This document shows positions 5,941-11,482 of a DNA stretch of 11,482 nucleotides, piece after piece (the stretch's first letter is position 1; the number at the start of each line of letters is the position of its first letter). Under the pieces are notes generated by a model that did no database searches, was not told the DNA's origin, and saw only the letters and a program-made list of their open reading frames with translations. The DNA lies in assembly GCA_013140875.1 (NCBI GenBank), contig JABFSB010000439.1, forward strand, positions 1-11,482. Direction: 5' to 3'. Source of the DNA: Acidobacteriota bacterium. GTDB lineage: Bacteria; Acidobacteriota; Blastocatellia; Pyrinomonadales; Pyrinomonadaceae. Position numbers and translations under genes: made by a program.

Positions 5941-7423
5941 CGTCTTTTAACTTTTTCAGCGAATTCTTTTCGATATACATCATATGTCCGGCTTCGTAAT
6001 AGGAGAACGATAGATTTTTCCTGAGCTGCGGATCGAGATTCATTGCTGATACGGTGTATTCGGCCGCGTAAAACGGCGTCGCCATATCGTAGTAGCCTTG
6101 CGCCACGAAAATCTTCATATAAGGATTCTTCGCCATCGCGTTCTTGAGCGGAATACTGGTGTCGGCGTAGCCATTGTTCGTGTTCCAGTTCCAGGGCGAA
6201 GTAACGCCGCCGCCGAGGATGTAGTATTCCACGTCTGACTTAAAGCCGAGTTCTCCCCGGACATATGAATTAAACGCAGCGGTGTATGGAGTTCTGATCG
6301 CGGACATGCTCGGATCCATATCCGGGCCTTCACCGGCGGCATCGCGGTCAATGCCTTTAAACCGGCTGTCCAGTCTTCCAGTGCTGCGGCGTTCGCTCCT
6401 GAGCAATTCCTTATTGAATTCATCCAACTCGACCCGGAAATTATTTCGCTCGATAAAGTCGGAACTCAAGCCCGTAAGCGAACTAAATTTGGCGGCAAGG
6501 GCCGACCGCTCGGCCGCCGAAAGCGTGTCGATCCTAAGCATCGCCGGCATATATTCATTCGCGGCAAACTGCCGGGCCTCCTGCGCGATCTGTTCGACCG
6601 GCCTGGACTGCATCTGCGGCGAAAGCCGTTTGTGATACCAAGCGGTTGTTGCATACGACGGAAGAATGAGTACGAGCGGAAGATCGTTATTATCGGCGAA
6701 TCTGATCGTCTGGAAGTTCATTACGGTCGAGATCAGCAGGATCCCGTTCAGGCCGATTCCGTGTTCGAAGAGATGGTTCGACAGGCCGGAAGCACGAGTC
6801 GTTCCATAGCTTTCACCCACAAGAAAAAGCGGTGACGACCAGCGCTCGTTGCGACCCAGATACATTCTGATAAACTCGCCGACCGATTCGATATCGCCAT
6901 TGACGCCGAAAAACTTGCTGGCCAGGTCGGGCCGAGCCGCCCGCGAATATCCTGTGCCGACCGGATCGATAAAGACGAGGTCGGTTTCGGTCAGCCATGT
7001 CTGATCGTTGTCGACCAGCTCGTATGGCGGCGGAGGCATCAAGCCGTCGTCCATCATCTTTACGCGCTTTGGGCCGAGCGCTCCAAGGTGCAGCCACACT
7101 GACGCCGAGCCCGGACCGCCGTTAAACGAAAACATCAACGGCCTTCCCGCAGGCGGATTATCAAGCGTGTACGCCATAAAGAAAATGCGCGCTTCGGTGT
7201 CACCGGAAACCGCGTTTTTGATCGGCATATAACCGGTCGTGACCGTGTAATTAAGCGTTCGCGACCCGACACGGATCGACTTTTTTACGACAACCGGCGG
7301 TTCCTCGCGTTCGGGCGTCGCGGCCGGCCGAGCCTGGGCCTGAGGTGTTTCGGCCGGTCTGGGTGCTGGTGTCATGCCGGGGGCCTGGAACAAAAACAAG
7401 GCAAAAAGGGTGGTTGAAAGCAT
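5903..7423 (-). CDS. Exported S10-family serine carboxypeptidase
   Basis: A 506-aa member of peptidase family S10, serine exopeptidases of the alpha/beta-hydrolase fold that remove C-terminal residues. All expected parts are seen: oxyanion region FNGGPGSASVWLH with NGGPG at 101-105, nucleophile motif GESYG with Ser205, Asp446 in QGYYDMATP, and His480 in EAGHMMYIE. The N-terminus is a short hydrophobic stretch (MLSTTLFALFLFQAPG) followed by a Pro/Ala-rich linker to about residue 45, so it is probably exported. The ATG at 7423 lies eight bases after the stop of the upstream amidohydrolase, so it is the third gene of the operon. No strong SD is visible. Its last codons and stop are duplicated downstream in a tandem repeat. 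Substrate unknown; peptides are likely. Confidence 0.94.
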   Translation of the reverse strand: MLSTTLFALFLFQAPGMTPAPRPAETPQAQARPAATPEREEPPVVVKKSIRVGSRTLNYTVTTGYMPIKNAVSGDTEARIFFMAYTLDNPPAGRPLMFSFNGGPGSASVWLHLGALGPKRVKMMDDGLMPPPPYELVDNDQTWLTETDLVFIDPVGTGYSRAARPDLASKFFGVNGDIESVGEFIRMYLGRNERWSSPLFLVGESYGTTRASGLSNHLFEHGIGLNGILLISTVMNFQTIRFADNNDLPLVLILPSYATTAWYHKRLSPQMQSRPVEQIAQEARQFAANEYMPAMLRIDTLSAAERSALAAKFSSLTGLSSDFIERNNFRVELDEFNKELLRSERRSTGRLDSRFKGIDRDAAGEGPDMDPSMSAIRTPYTAAFNSYVRGELGFKSDVEYYILGGGVTSPWNWNTNNGYADTSIPLKNAMAKNPYMKIFVAQGYYDMATPFYAAEYTVSAMNLDPQLRKNLSFSYYEAGHMMYIEKNSLKKLKDDAAAFIQMSLRR

Positions 7424-7431
7424 AATTTTGG

Positions 7432-8691
7432 TTATTTGATCACTTCGCTAACCACAAGACCGTTGATGATCGTTCCGGTACAGTGCGACGTGAATTCGAA
7501 CGGGTCACCGTCATACATTGCGATGTCCGCGTCCTTGCCGGCAGCGATCGAACCGACGCGCGAATCGATACCAAGGATCCTGGCCGCATCGATCGTGATC
7601 GACGCCAGAGCGTCCCGCTGAGACAATCCGTTGGCCGCCGCCATCGCCGCTTCGAAGAGGATGATGCGGGTCTTTGGCACATAGCCCTCAAAGCCGCTCT
7701 GCAAGGCAAAGGGAATTCCGGCGGCGCGAAGCTTCGATGCATTTTCCAAAGAAAGATTCGCCCGCTCGCCGCCCGGCCGGGCCATGGTTGCGTGGACGAT
7801 GACCGGGAAGCCGGAGGCCTTGATCTCATTCGTGATCAAGTGTCCGTCGGCCGCTCCGTCAAGGACGATCCTGAGATTGAATTCCTTCGCGATGCGTAAG
7901 GCGGTTGAGATATCCTGGGCAGCGTCGGCCGTTATAAGCAGAGGTATTTCGCGTTTGATAACGCGGGCCATGATCAGCGATTTAAGGTCTTTCGGTTGCT
8001 CGGTTTTGGTGAGGTTCTCTTGAGCTTTGATGAGCTCCGCCCGCAGCATCGACGCCTGTTTTGCACGCGTCCCCGGCGAGCGGCCCTGGGCATTTGCGTC
8101 AGGGCCGATTGTGACGGCGATCATCGCGGTCGGTACGATCGTTGCCTCATCGACATTTTTGCCCCACGTCTTTGCGATCATCGTCTGCCCGGACGCCAGC
8201 GCACCTGGTTGATTTCCGGTGTGGATGGTCGTTACGCCGTATTGTCTTACGACCTCGATCAATTTTTCTTCCGCGTTGTAAGCATCGGTCGCACGAAGCT
8301 CCGGCTGGAATGACGCTCCGCCGTCCAGAGCCATCTGATCGTGCGGCTGGTTGAGGTAGCCATTCAGTCCGATGACGGTGTGGGCGTCGATCAGTCCGGG
8401 CGTCACGACCTTTGCGGCGATAACCCGATAGTTTGCCGGAATAGCAGTCGACGCGGCCGGCCCGACCTTCTCGATCTTGCCGCCGTTTATCAGGACCACG
8501 CCATTCGTTATCGGCTCACCGGCCATTGTCCATACCGTCTCGCCCTTAACTGCGATCTGCGCCGGGGTTTTTACCACGGAGACACAGAGGCACAGAGAAA
8601 GCAGAATGAAAGAGCTAAAGCAAACGTGATTGAATTTCCTTAGAAAAACTATGTGCGCCTGTGTCTCTGTGGTTAAAAAATTCGTAAGCAT
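7432..8691 (-). CDS. Exported amidohydrolase paralogue, metal site lost
   Basis: A 419-aa amidohydrolase-superfamily protein of the imidazolonepropionase-like group. The fold is intact: N-terminal KGETVWTMAGEPI, VVTPGLIDAHTV, and the C-terminal ITIDAARILGID-SRVGSIAAGKDADI cap. The metal ligands are not. The HxH motif is H104-T-V106; the strand-5 His pair reads T254 and D256; the strand-6 His is G279; and the strand-8 Asp is G333 (all by alignment with the upstream gene). It is probably catalytically inactive or a changed enzyme. Start: ATG 8691 shares a base with the upstream stop (TGATG) and has GGAGGT eight bases before it; a longer TTG-started frame to 8724 is rejected. Residues 5-42, including the hydrophobic signal core SSFILLSLCLCVSVV, are encoded by palindrome B. 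Confidence 0.9.
   Translation of the reverse strand: MLTNFLTTETQAHIVFLRKFNHVCFSSFILLSLCLCVSVVKTPAQIAVKGETVWTMAGEPITNGVVLINGGKIEKVGPAASTAIPANYRVIAAKVVTPGLIDAHTVIGLNGYLNQPHDQMALDGGASFQPELRATDAYNAEEKLIEVVRQYGVTTIHTGNQPGALASGQTMIAKTWGKNVDEATIVPTAMIAVTIGPDANAQGRSPGTRAKQASMLRAELIKAQENLTKTEQPKDLKSLIMARVIKREIPLLITADAAQDISTALRIAKEFNLRIVLDGAADGHLITNEIKASGFPVIVHATMARPGGERANLSLENASKLRAAGIPFALQSGFEGYVPKTRIILFEAAMAAANGLSQRDALASITIDAARILGIDSRVGSIAAGKDADIAMYDGDPFEFTSHCTGTIINGLVVSEVIK
8568..8680. repeat. Long imperfect inverted repeat B inside a gene start
   Basis: The arm from 8568 (TTTTTACCACGGAGACACAG and on to about 8597) pairs with 8649-8680 read on the other strand (TTAACCACAGAGACACAGG and on). About 21 of 25 core positions match, plus T/A-rich ends, with a ~50-nt loop. 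The ACCACAGAGACACAGAGG core resembles a dispersed palindrome common in several phyla (recollection, not a search). It lies wholly inside the 5' end of the degenerate amidohydrolase gene. Confidence 0.88.
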
Positions 8692-10025
8692 CAGTTTCCA
8701 CCTCCGATATCGCCGTCGAAACAATCCAGGTCGGCATGGCCGGTGTCGCCATCGTCTACGGCGCCTTTTCCGCCGGTTGCAAAGATACGGTCGGCCGGAT
8801 TCGAGCGGTCGAAAACCTTCTTACCCTCTATCCACGTCTGTTCAATGTGAGTGTAAACGCTGAGCGGATCGCCCGACAAAACGATAAAATCCGCGTCCTT
8901 GCCTGTTTCCAATGAGCCGACGCGGTCTTGCAGATTCAGCATAATGGCGTTTGCCATCGTCATTCCGTATAAGGCTTTGTCACGACTCATTCCGGCGCGG
9001 ACGGCCAGACCCGCGGACCGGAGAAACCAACGCGAATCCGTGATGCCGTCGTCGGTGTGGAATCCGGTCAAAACCCCGGCCTTTTCAAGTGCCGCCCCGT
9101 TCTTAAAATCGACATCTATCGTCTCAAGCTTTCCGCCGGGAGCATCGATCATGATTATCGAGGCGGGAGCCTTTGCCTTCGCGATCTCGTCGGCAACTTT
9201 CCATGCTTCCGAAACATGCTGAAGAACGACCTTGAAGCCGAACTCTTTTGACAGCCGCAAGGCGGTCATTATGTCGTCGTGCCTATGCGTATGGAAATGG
9301 ACGGTGCGCTTGCCTTCGAGCACTTCGACCAAAGCTTCCATCGCCAGATCGCGCGGCGGCAGTTTTGTCTTGTCGCTGCCCGCCTTGGCTATCTTGTCGC
9401 GATACTCCTGGGCTTTAATGAACTGCTCGCGAACAAGTGCAGCGGACTTTGCCCGGGTTCCGGGAAAGCTGCCTCCGCCGGCACGAATCGAATTCGTGCC
9501 GTTGGCAAATTTGATCCCGCCCATATACTTGCCGGACTTGTCGAGGATGAGCAGATCGTCGATCTTTACCGGATCGTCCCTAAGTTTCAGATAAAGCGTC
9601 TGGCCGCTGTCCAGATGACCGGAACCGGGCATAACGTTGACGGTCGTGATGCCGCCGGCCTGGGCACGTTGAATGCTGAAGGCACGCGGGTTAAGACTGT
9701 CAAGGATGCGGATATCCGGCTGGATCGGCGCGGTCGCATCGGCGCCCGCCGGCCCGCCGATGTGGCTGTGAGAATCAACAAGCCCAGGCATTAGTATCTT
9801 GCCCGCAAGATCGACCATCTGAACCTCCGAAGAAAGGCGGACAGTCCGGGCGTCGCCGATCGCCGTGATCTTGCCGTTCTGAACGATAAGAACACCTTGC
9901 TCGATGGGTGTACCGACGATTGGGATGATCCGAGCGTTGATGAAAGCGATCGGACGCTGCTGTCCTGAAATCGTGCACACCAAAATAGTAACGAAAGCAC
10001 TGATAAGCAGAATGTGTCTTAACAT
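8691..10025 (-). CDS. Exported metal-dependent amidohydrolase
   Basis: A 444-aa amidohydrolase of the imidazolonepropionase-like group, TIM-barrel hydrolases acting on amide or peptide-like bonds. The signal peptide is MLRHILLISAFVTILVCTIS-GQ. Metal ligands are complete: H86-S-H88 in PGLVDSHSHIG, the strand-5 His in VHFHTHRHDDI (H245/H247), the strand-6 His in VVLQHVSEAWKVADE (H270) and the strand-8 Asp in FHTDDG (D325). The C-terminal LQDRVGSLETGKDADFIVLSGDPL is the standard small-domain closure. After about residue 408 comes an odd Gly/Asp-rich tail ending IGGGN. ATG 10025 has GAGGAAG a few bases upstream. It is the first gene of the minus operon. Relatives include dipeptidases and prolidases, so a peptide substrate is reasonable but unproven. 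Confidence 0.93.
   Translation of the reverse strand: MLRHILLISAFVTILVCTISGQQRPIAFINARIIPIVGTPIEQGVLIVQNGKITAIGDARTVRLSSEVQMVDLAGKILMPGLVDSHSHIGGPAGADATAPIQPDIRILDSLNPRAFSIQRAQAGGITTVNVMPGSGHLDSGQTLYLKLRDDPVKIDDLLILDKSGKYMGGIKFANGTNSIRAGGGSFPGTRAKSAALVREQFIKAQEYRDKIAKAGSDKTKLPPRDLAMEALVEVLEGKRTVHFHTHRHDDIMTALRLSKEFGFKVVLQHVSEAWKVADEIAKAKAPASIIMIDAPGGKLETIDVDFKNGAALEKAGVLTGFHTDDGITDSRWFLRSAGLAVRAGMSRDKALYGMTMANAIMLNLQDRVGSLETGKDADFIVLSGDPLSVYTHIEQTWIEGKKVFDRSNPADRIFATGGKGAVDDGDTGHADLDCFDGDIGGGN
8700..8705 (-). promoter_or_regulatory. Shine-Dalgarno GGAGGT deciding the start at 8691
   Basis: GGAGGT on the minus strand ends eight bases before ATG 8691 and sits in the last codons of the upstream amidohydrolase (Gly-Gly-Gly-Asn-stop). 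With the TGATG junction this points to translational coupling and rules against the upstream TTG. Confidence 0.75.
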
Positions 10026-10027
10026 CT

Positions 10028-10034
10028 CTTCCTC
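10028..10034 (-). promoter_or_regulatory. Shine-Dalgarno for the amidohydrolase operon
   Basis: GAGGAAG on the minus strand lies a few bases before ATG 10025, a normal spacing, and supports that start. Confidence 0.7.
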
Positions 10035-10075
10035 GTAGAAACTGTTTTGCGAAATGAATGCGGGTCTGTTCAGTT

Positions 10076-10104
10076 AAATTGCTATGAAACGCAGCGCATG
10101 TCAA
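10076..10104 (-). promoter_or_regulatory. Candidate sigma-70 promoter of the hydrolase operon
   Basis: On the minus strand a perfect TTGACA (10104-10099) is followed 17 bases later by CAATTT (10081-10076), a weak -10. The -10 ends about 50 bp before ATG 10025. The exact -35 supports the call; the poor -10 keeps it uncertain. Confidence 0.4.
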
Positions 10105-10298
10105 GGAGGCCTCGCGAAACCATGGAACCGGCCGCGAAATGCCCGCGACGCTTAATCCCGAAATTTTGCCAAATCCACGCAAAACTCCTTATTTATAGTT
10201 ACTTAGAAGCTCCACGCCCGGTCACATTCTTTCAAAGTGAACGATTTTTCGGGAACAAACGGGCACAATGAACGTATTTACGTTATGAGCCCGACAGT

Positions 10299-10338
10299 TA
10301 AGTGTTCTTACGGCTCGAAGATATTCGAAAAACACTTA
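10299..10338. promoter_or_regulatory. 8-bp inverted repeat, possible activator site
   Basis: TAAGTGTT at 10299-10306 and AACACTTA at 10331-10338 are exact complements separated by 24 bases, about three helical turns between centres. It ends 44 bp upstream of the sigma-54-like -24 element, where an enhancer-binding activator could act. An operator role is inference. Confidence 0.35.
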
Positions 10339-10380
10339 TATTTATTCCGCAAAATTTAGGAATTATATCCGTCATAGTTT

Positions 10381-10396
10381 CGGCACAGCGATTGCA
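10381..10396 (+). promoter_or_regulatory. Candidate sigma-54 (RpoN) promoter
   Basis: CGGCACAGCGATTGCA matches the -24/-12 consensus TGGCAC-N5-TTGCA: GG at 10382-10383 and GC at 10394-10395 have the exact required spacing. Only the first T is changed, and the base after GGCAC is A rather than G. Transcription would start near 10407, giving a leader of about 60 nt before the 71-aa gene. Confidence 0.5.
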
Positions 10397-10447
10397 CACA
10401 CCAAATGCAGGTCAGGCCGTGCAGTTTGAAAGGCCGATTCGAATTAC

Positions 10448-10454
10448 AAGGAGG
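10448..10454 (+). promoter_or_regulatory. Shine-Dalgarno AAGGAGG for the 71-aa gene
   Basis: A full-length AAGGAGG is the strongest ribosome site on the plus strand here. The gap to ATG 10468 is 13 bases, longer than ideal; the next ATG at 10480 is too far. Confidence 0.6.
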
Positions 10455-10467
10455 TTAGGCATAAATA

Positions 10468-10683
10468 ATGACGAAGAACATGAAAATCAAAGTTATTAAG
10501 CGTTCGGATGCGAGTGCTCCGTCCGTAAAAGTAAAGCCGGCTTCGGTCGAAAAGCGGCATGCTGCACGGGACATGGTATCGACGGTTAAGAATTGGGTTT
10601 CGGACTTTCAGACGCGCAAGCGCGGCGAGACGAAGGCTGCAATCGAAAAATTTCTGATCAAGCCGCAGACCGGCGAGGTCTAG
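10468..10683 (+). CDS. Small basic protein of unknown function
   Basis: A 71-aa protein that I do not recognise. It is rich in Lys and Arg, with a probably unstructured first third (KIKVIKRSDASAPSVKVKPA) and then a likely helical region, about residues 30-64 (RDMVSTVKNWVSDFQTRK, then ETKAAIEKFLIKP). It has no signal peptide, membrane helix, cysteine cluster or known DNA-binding motif. Reality is supported by context: a full AAGGAGG upstream, a sigma-54-like promoter, and a clear terminator 35 bp after the stop, so it looks like a single-gene transcript that can be strongly made. Its basic charge could mean nucleic-acid or ribosome binding, which is a guess. Confidence 0.75.
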   Translation: MTKNMKIKVIKRSDASAPSVKVKPASVEKRHAARDMVSTVKNWVSDFQTRKRGETKAAIEKFLIKPQTGEV

Positions 10684-10718
10684 GCCGACCGACGCGAAGA
10701 TGCGTGCATAAAGTTTAG

Positions 10719-10750
10719 AGGATGGTCTATCGGCCGTCCTTTTTGTTTTT
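10719..10750 (+). terminator. Rho-independent terminator after the small basic gene
   Basis: AGGATGG (10719-10725) pairs with CCGTCCT (10734-10740), seven pairs including one G-T, around an eight-base loop. The run TTTTTGTTTTT (10740-10750) follows directly. It lies 35 bp after the stop at 10683. Confidence 0.78.
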
Positions 10751-10771
10751 AAACTGTTCCAAACGGGAAGT

Positions 10772-10801
10772 TTGTAATGCGTCACGCTTCGTTGGTATGC
10801 T
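10772..10801 (+). promoter_or_regulatory. Weak candidate promoter for the SDR gene
   Basis: TTGTAA (10772-10777) and TATGCT (10796-10801) are 18 bases apart, with four of six consensus matches each. They lie just after the terminator and 26 bp before the SDR start, as expected for a new unit. Confidence 0.3.
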
Positions 10802-10827
10802 AAACGACGTTTCACGGTTCAATTCTT

Positions 10828-11482
10828 ATGAAGGACAAAGTTGCTGTAATCACCGGTGCGAGCAGCGGCATCGGACGGGCGACGGCCCTGCGTTTTGCGG
10901 CCGACGGTGCGGTAGTCGTGGCCGTAGGCCGGAATCAGAGCGAGTTGGGAAGCCTTCGCGACGAGGCGAGGGATTTTGAAGGCGTTATCAAGCCGCATCT
11001 GGCCGACGTGACCGAAACTTCGCAGATGGACCGCCTGGTTACCGAAACCATCGAATTCCACGGCAAGATCGATATTCTCGTCAATGCCGCCGGTATCATC
11101 AAGAACGGCACGATCGAGGACACTACGCTCGACGATTGGGACAAGATGATGAATATCAATTTGCGTTCAATGTTCTATTTGACGCAAAAAGTCGTGCCTC
11201 ATCTCGTCGCATCGAAGGGGAATATTGTAAATGTTTCGAGCGTCACGGGCCTGAGGGCTTTTCCAAACGTCCTGGCTTATTGCGTTTCCAAGGCGGCGAC
11301 CGACCAATTGACGCGGTGCATTTCGCTTGAGCTTGCTCCGAAGGGAGTTCGGGTAAATGCCGTAAACCCCGGAGTCGTGGTCACGAATCTTCACAAAAGA
11401 GGTGGGATGAGCGACGAGAATTATGAGACGTTCATAGCGAATGCCAAAAACACGCACCCGATGGGACGTGCCGGCGCCCCGG
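10828..11482 (+). CDS. Short-chain dehydrogenase/reductase, 3'-truncated
   Basis: The frame runs from ATG 10828 to the window edge with no stop, giving 218 codons of a family that is usually about 250 aa, so roughly 30 residues are missing. It is a classical SDR, an NAD(P)-dependent oxidoreductase with a Rossmann fold. Motifs: cofactor loop TGASSGIG at residues 9-16, NAAG in ILVNAAGIIKNG, catalytic Ser in NVSSVTG, the YxxxK motif as YCVSK, and the following VNPGVV. The substrate cannot be told; FabG-like reductases and sugar or steroid dehydrogenases share this pattern. No SD is evident before the start. It follows the terminator at 10719-10750, so it begins its own unit. Confidence 0.94.
   Translation, partial: MKDKVAVITGASSGIGRATALRFAADGAVVVAVGRNQSELGSLRDEARDFEGVIKPHLADVTETSQMDRLVTETIEFHGKIDILVNAAGIIKNGTIEDTTLDDWDKMMNINLRSMFYLTQKVVPHLVASKGNIVNVSSVTGLRAFPNVLAYCVSKAATDQLTRCISLELAPKGVRVNAVNPGVVVTNLHKRGGMSDENYETFIANAKNTHPMGRAGAP

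Larger units (their letters stand above)
10026..10467. other. Divergent intergenic region, 442 bp
   Basis: This gap separates the minus hydrolase operon from the plus-strand small gene. It holds the sigma-70-like promoter (10076-10104), an 8-bp inverted repeat (10299-10338) and a sigma-54-like promoter (10381-10396). Short open frames exist (for example from 10047 and 10302) but lack ribosome sites, family motifs and a sensible composition. From about 10140 to 10295 I see nothing recognisable beyond A/T-rich sequence. Confidence 0.6.

Noticed and set aside
8692..8724. TTG start extending the degenerate amidohydrolase
   Set aside because: ATG 8691 has GGAGGT at ideal spacing and a TGATG junction; the extra 11 residues are read from the upstream gene's end.
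10047..10271. 74-aa plus-strand frame in the intergenic region
   Set aside because: No ribosome site, no recognisable protein pattern, and it overlaps the opposite-strand promoter.
10302..10499. 65-aa plus-strand frame before the small basic gene
   Set aside because: It spans the sigma-54-like promoter and the ribosome site of the next gene and overlaps that gene in another frame.
10828..11482. Assigning the SDR to fatty-acid synthesis (FabG)
   Set aside because: The motifs are common to all classical SDRs, the 3' end is missing and no fatty-acid genes are nearby.

Overview
The window looks like chromosomal DNA of a free-living bacterium, moderately GC-rich. The long exported amidohydrolases, the S10 carboxypeptidase, the DUF3108 and DUF3574 proteins and above all the many long imperfect palindromes between genes suggest Acidobacteriota, perhaps Blastocatellia/Pyrinomonadaceae. 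That placement is inferred from style, not from a search.

Layout. (1) 2-844 is the 3' part of a DUF3108-type protein with a Pro/Thr linker. (2) 1065-5009 is a plus-strand iron-uptake block: feoA, feoB, a 53-aa FeoB-associated Cys-rich membrane protein at 3468-3629, an EamA/DMT transporter and a MogA/MoaB-type molybdenum cofactor protein. A 19-bp palindrome just upstream of feoA is a good candidate for an iron-dependent operator. (3) 5101-5553 is a small exported DUF3574 protein. (4) 5561-5940 is a three-copy, 120/121-bp tandem repeat between convergent genes. Each unit joins a hairpin to a decayed copy of the 3' end of the neighbouring peptidase gene. (5) 5903-10025, minus strand, is a tight three-gene operon of exported hydrolases: an amidohydrolase with complete metal ligands, a paralogue that has lost nearly all of them, and an S10 serine carboxypeptidase. 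(6) 10026-10467 is a regulatory intergenic region with a sigma-70-like promoter for the minus operon and a sigma-54-like promoter ahead of a 71-aa basic protein (10468-10683), which is followed by a clear rho-independent terminator. (7) 10828-11482 is the 5' part of a short-chain dehydrogenase.

How it fits together. The feo block imports ferrous iron: FeoB is the channel/GTPase, FeoA its cytosolic partner, and the Cys-rich peptide probably supplies the cysteines missing from this short FeoB. The minus operon probably breaks down peptides or peptide-like compounds outside the cytoplasm. The two amidohydrolases overlap by one base at their junction (TGATG) and may form a heteromer of one active and one inactive subunit.

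The most unusual theme is repeats entering genes. A dispersed-type palindrome supplies the signal peptide of the degenerate amidohydrolase, another repeat-like tract lies in frame in a FeoB loop, and a gene tail has been amplified with a hairpin. I see no rRNA, tRNA, CRISPR array, transposase or phage gene.
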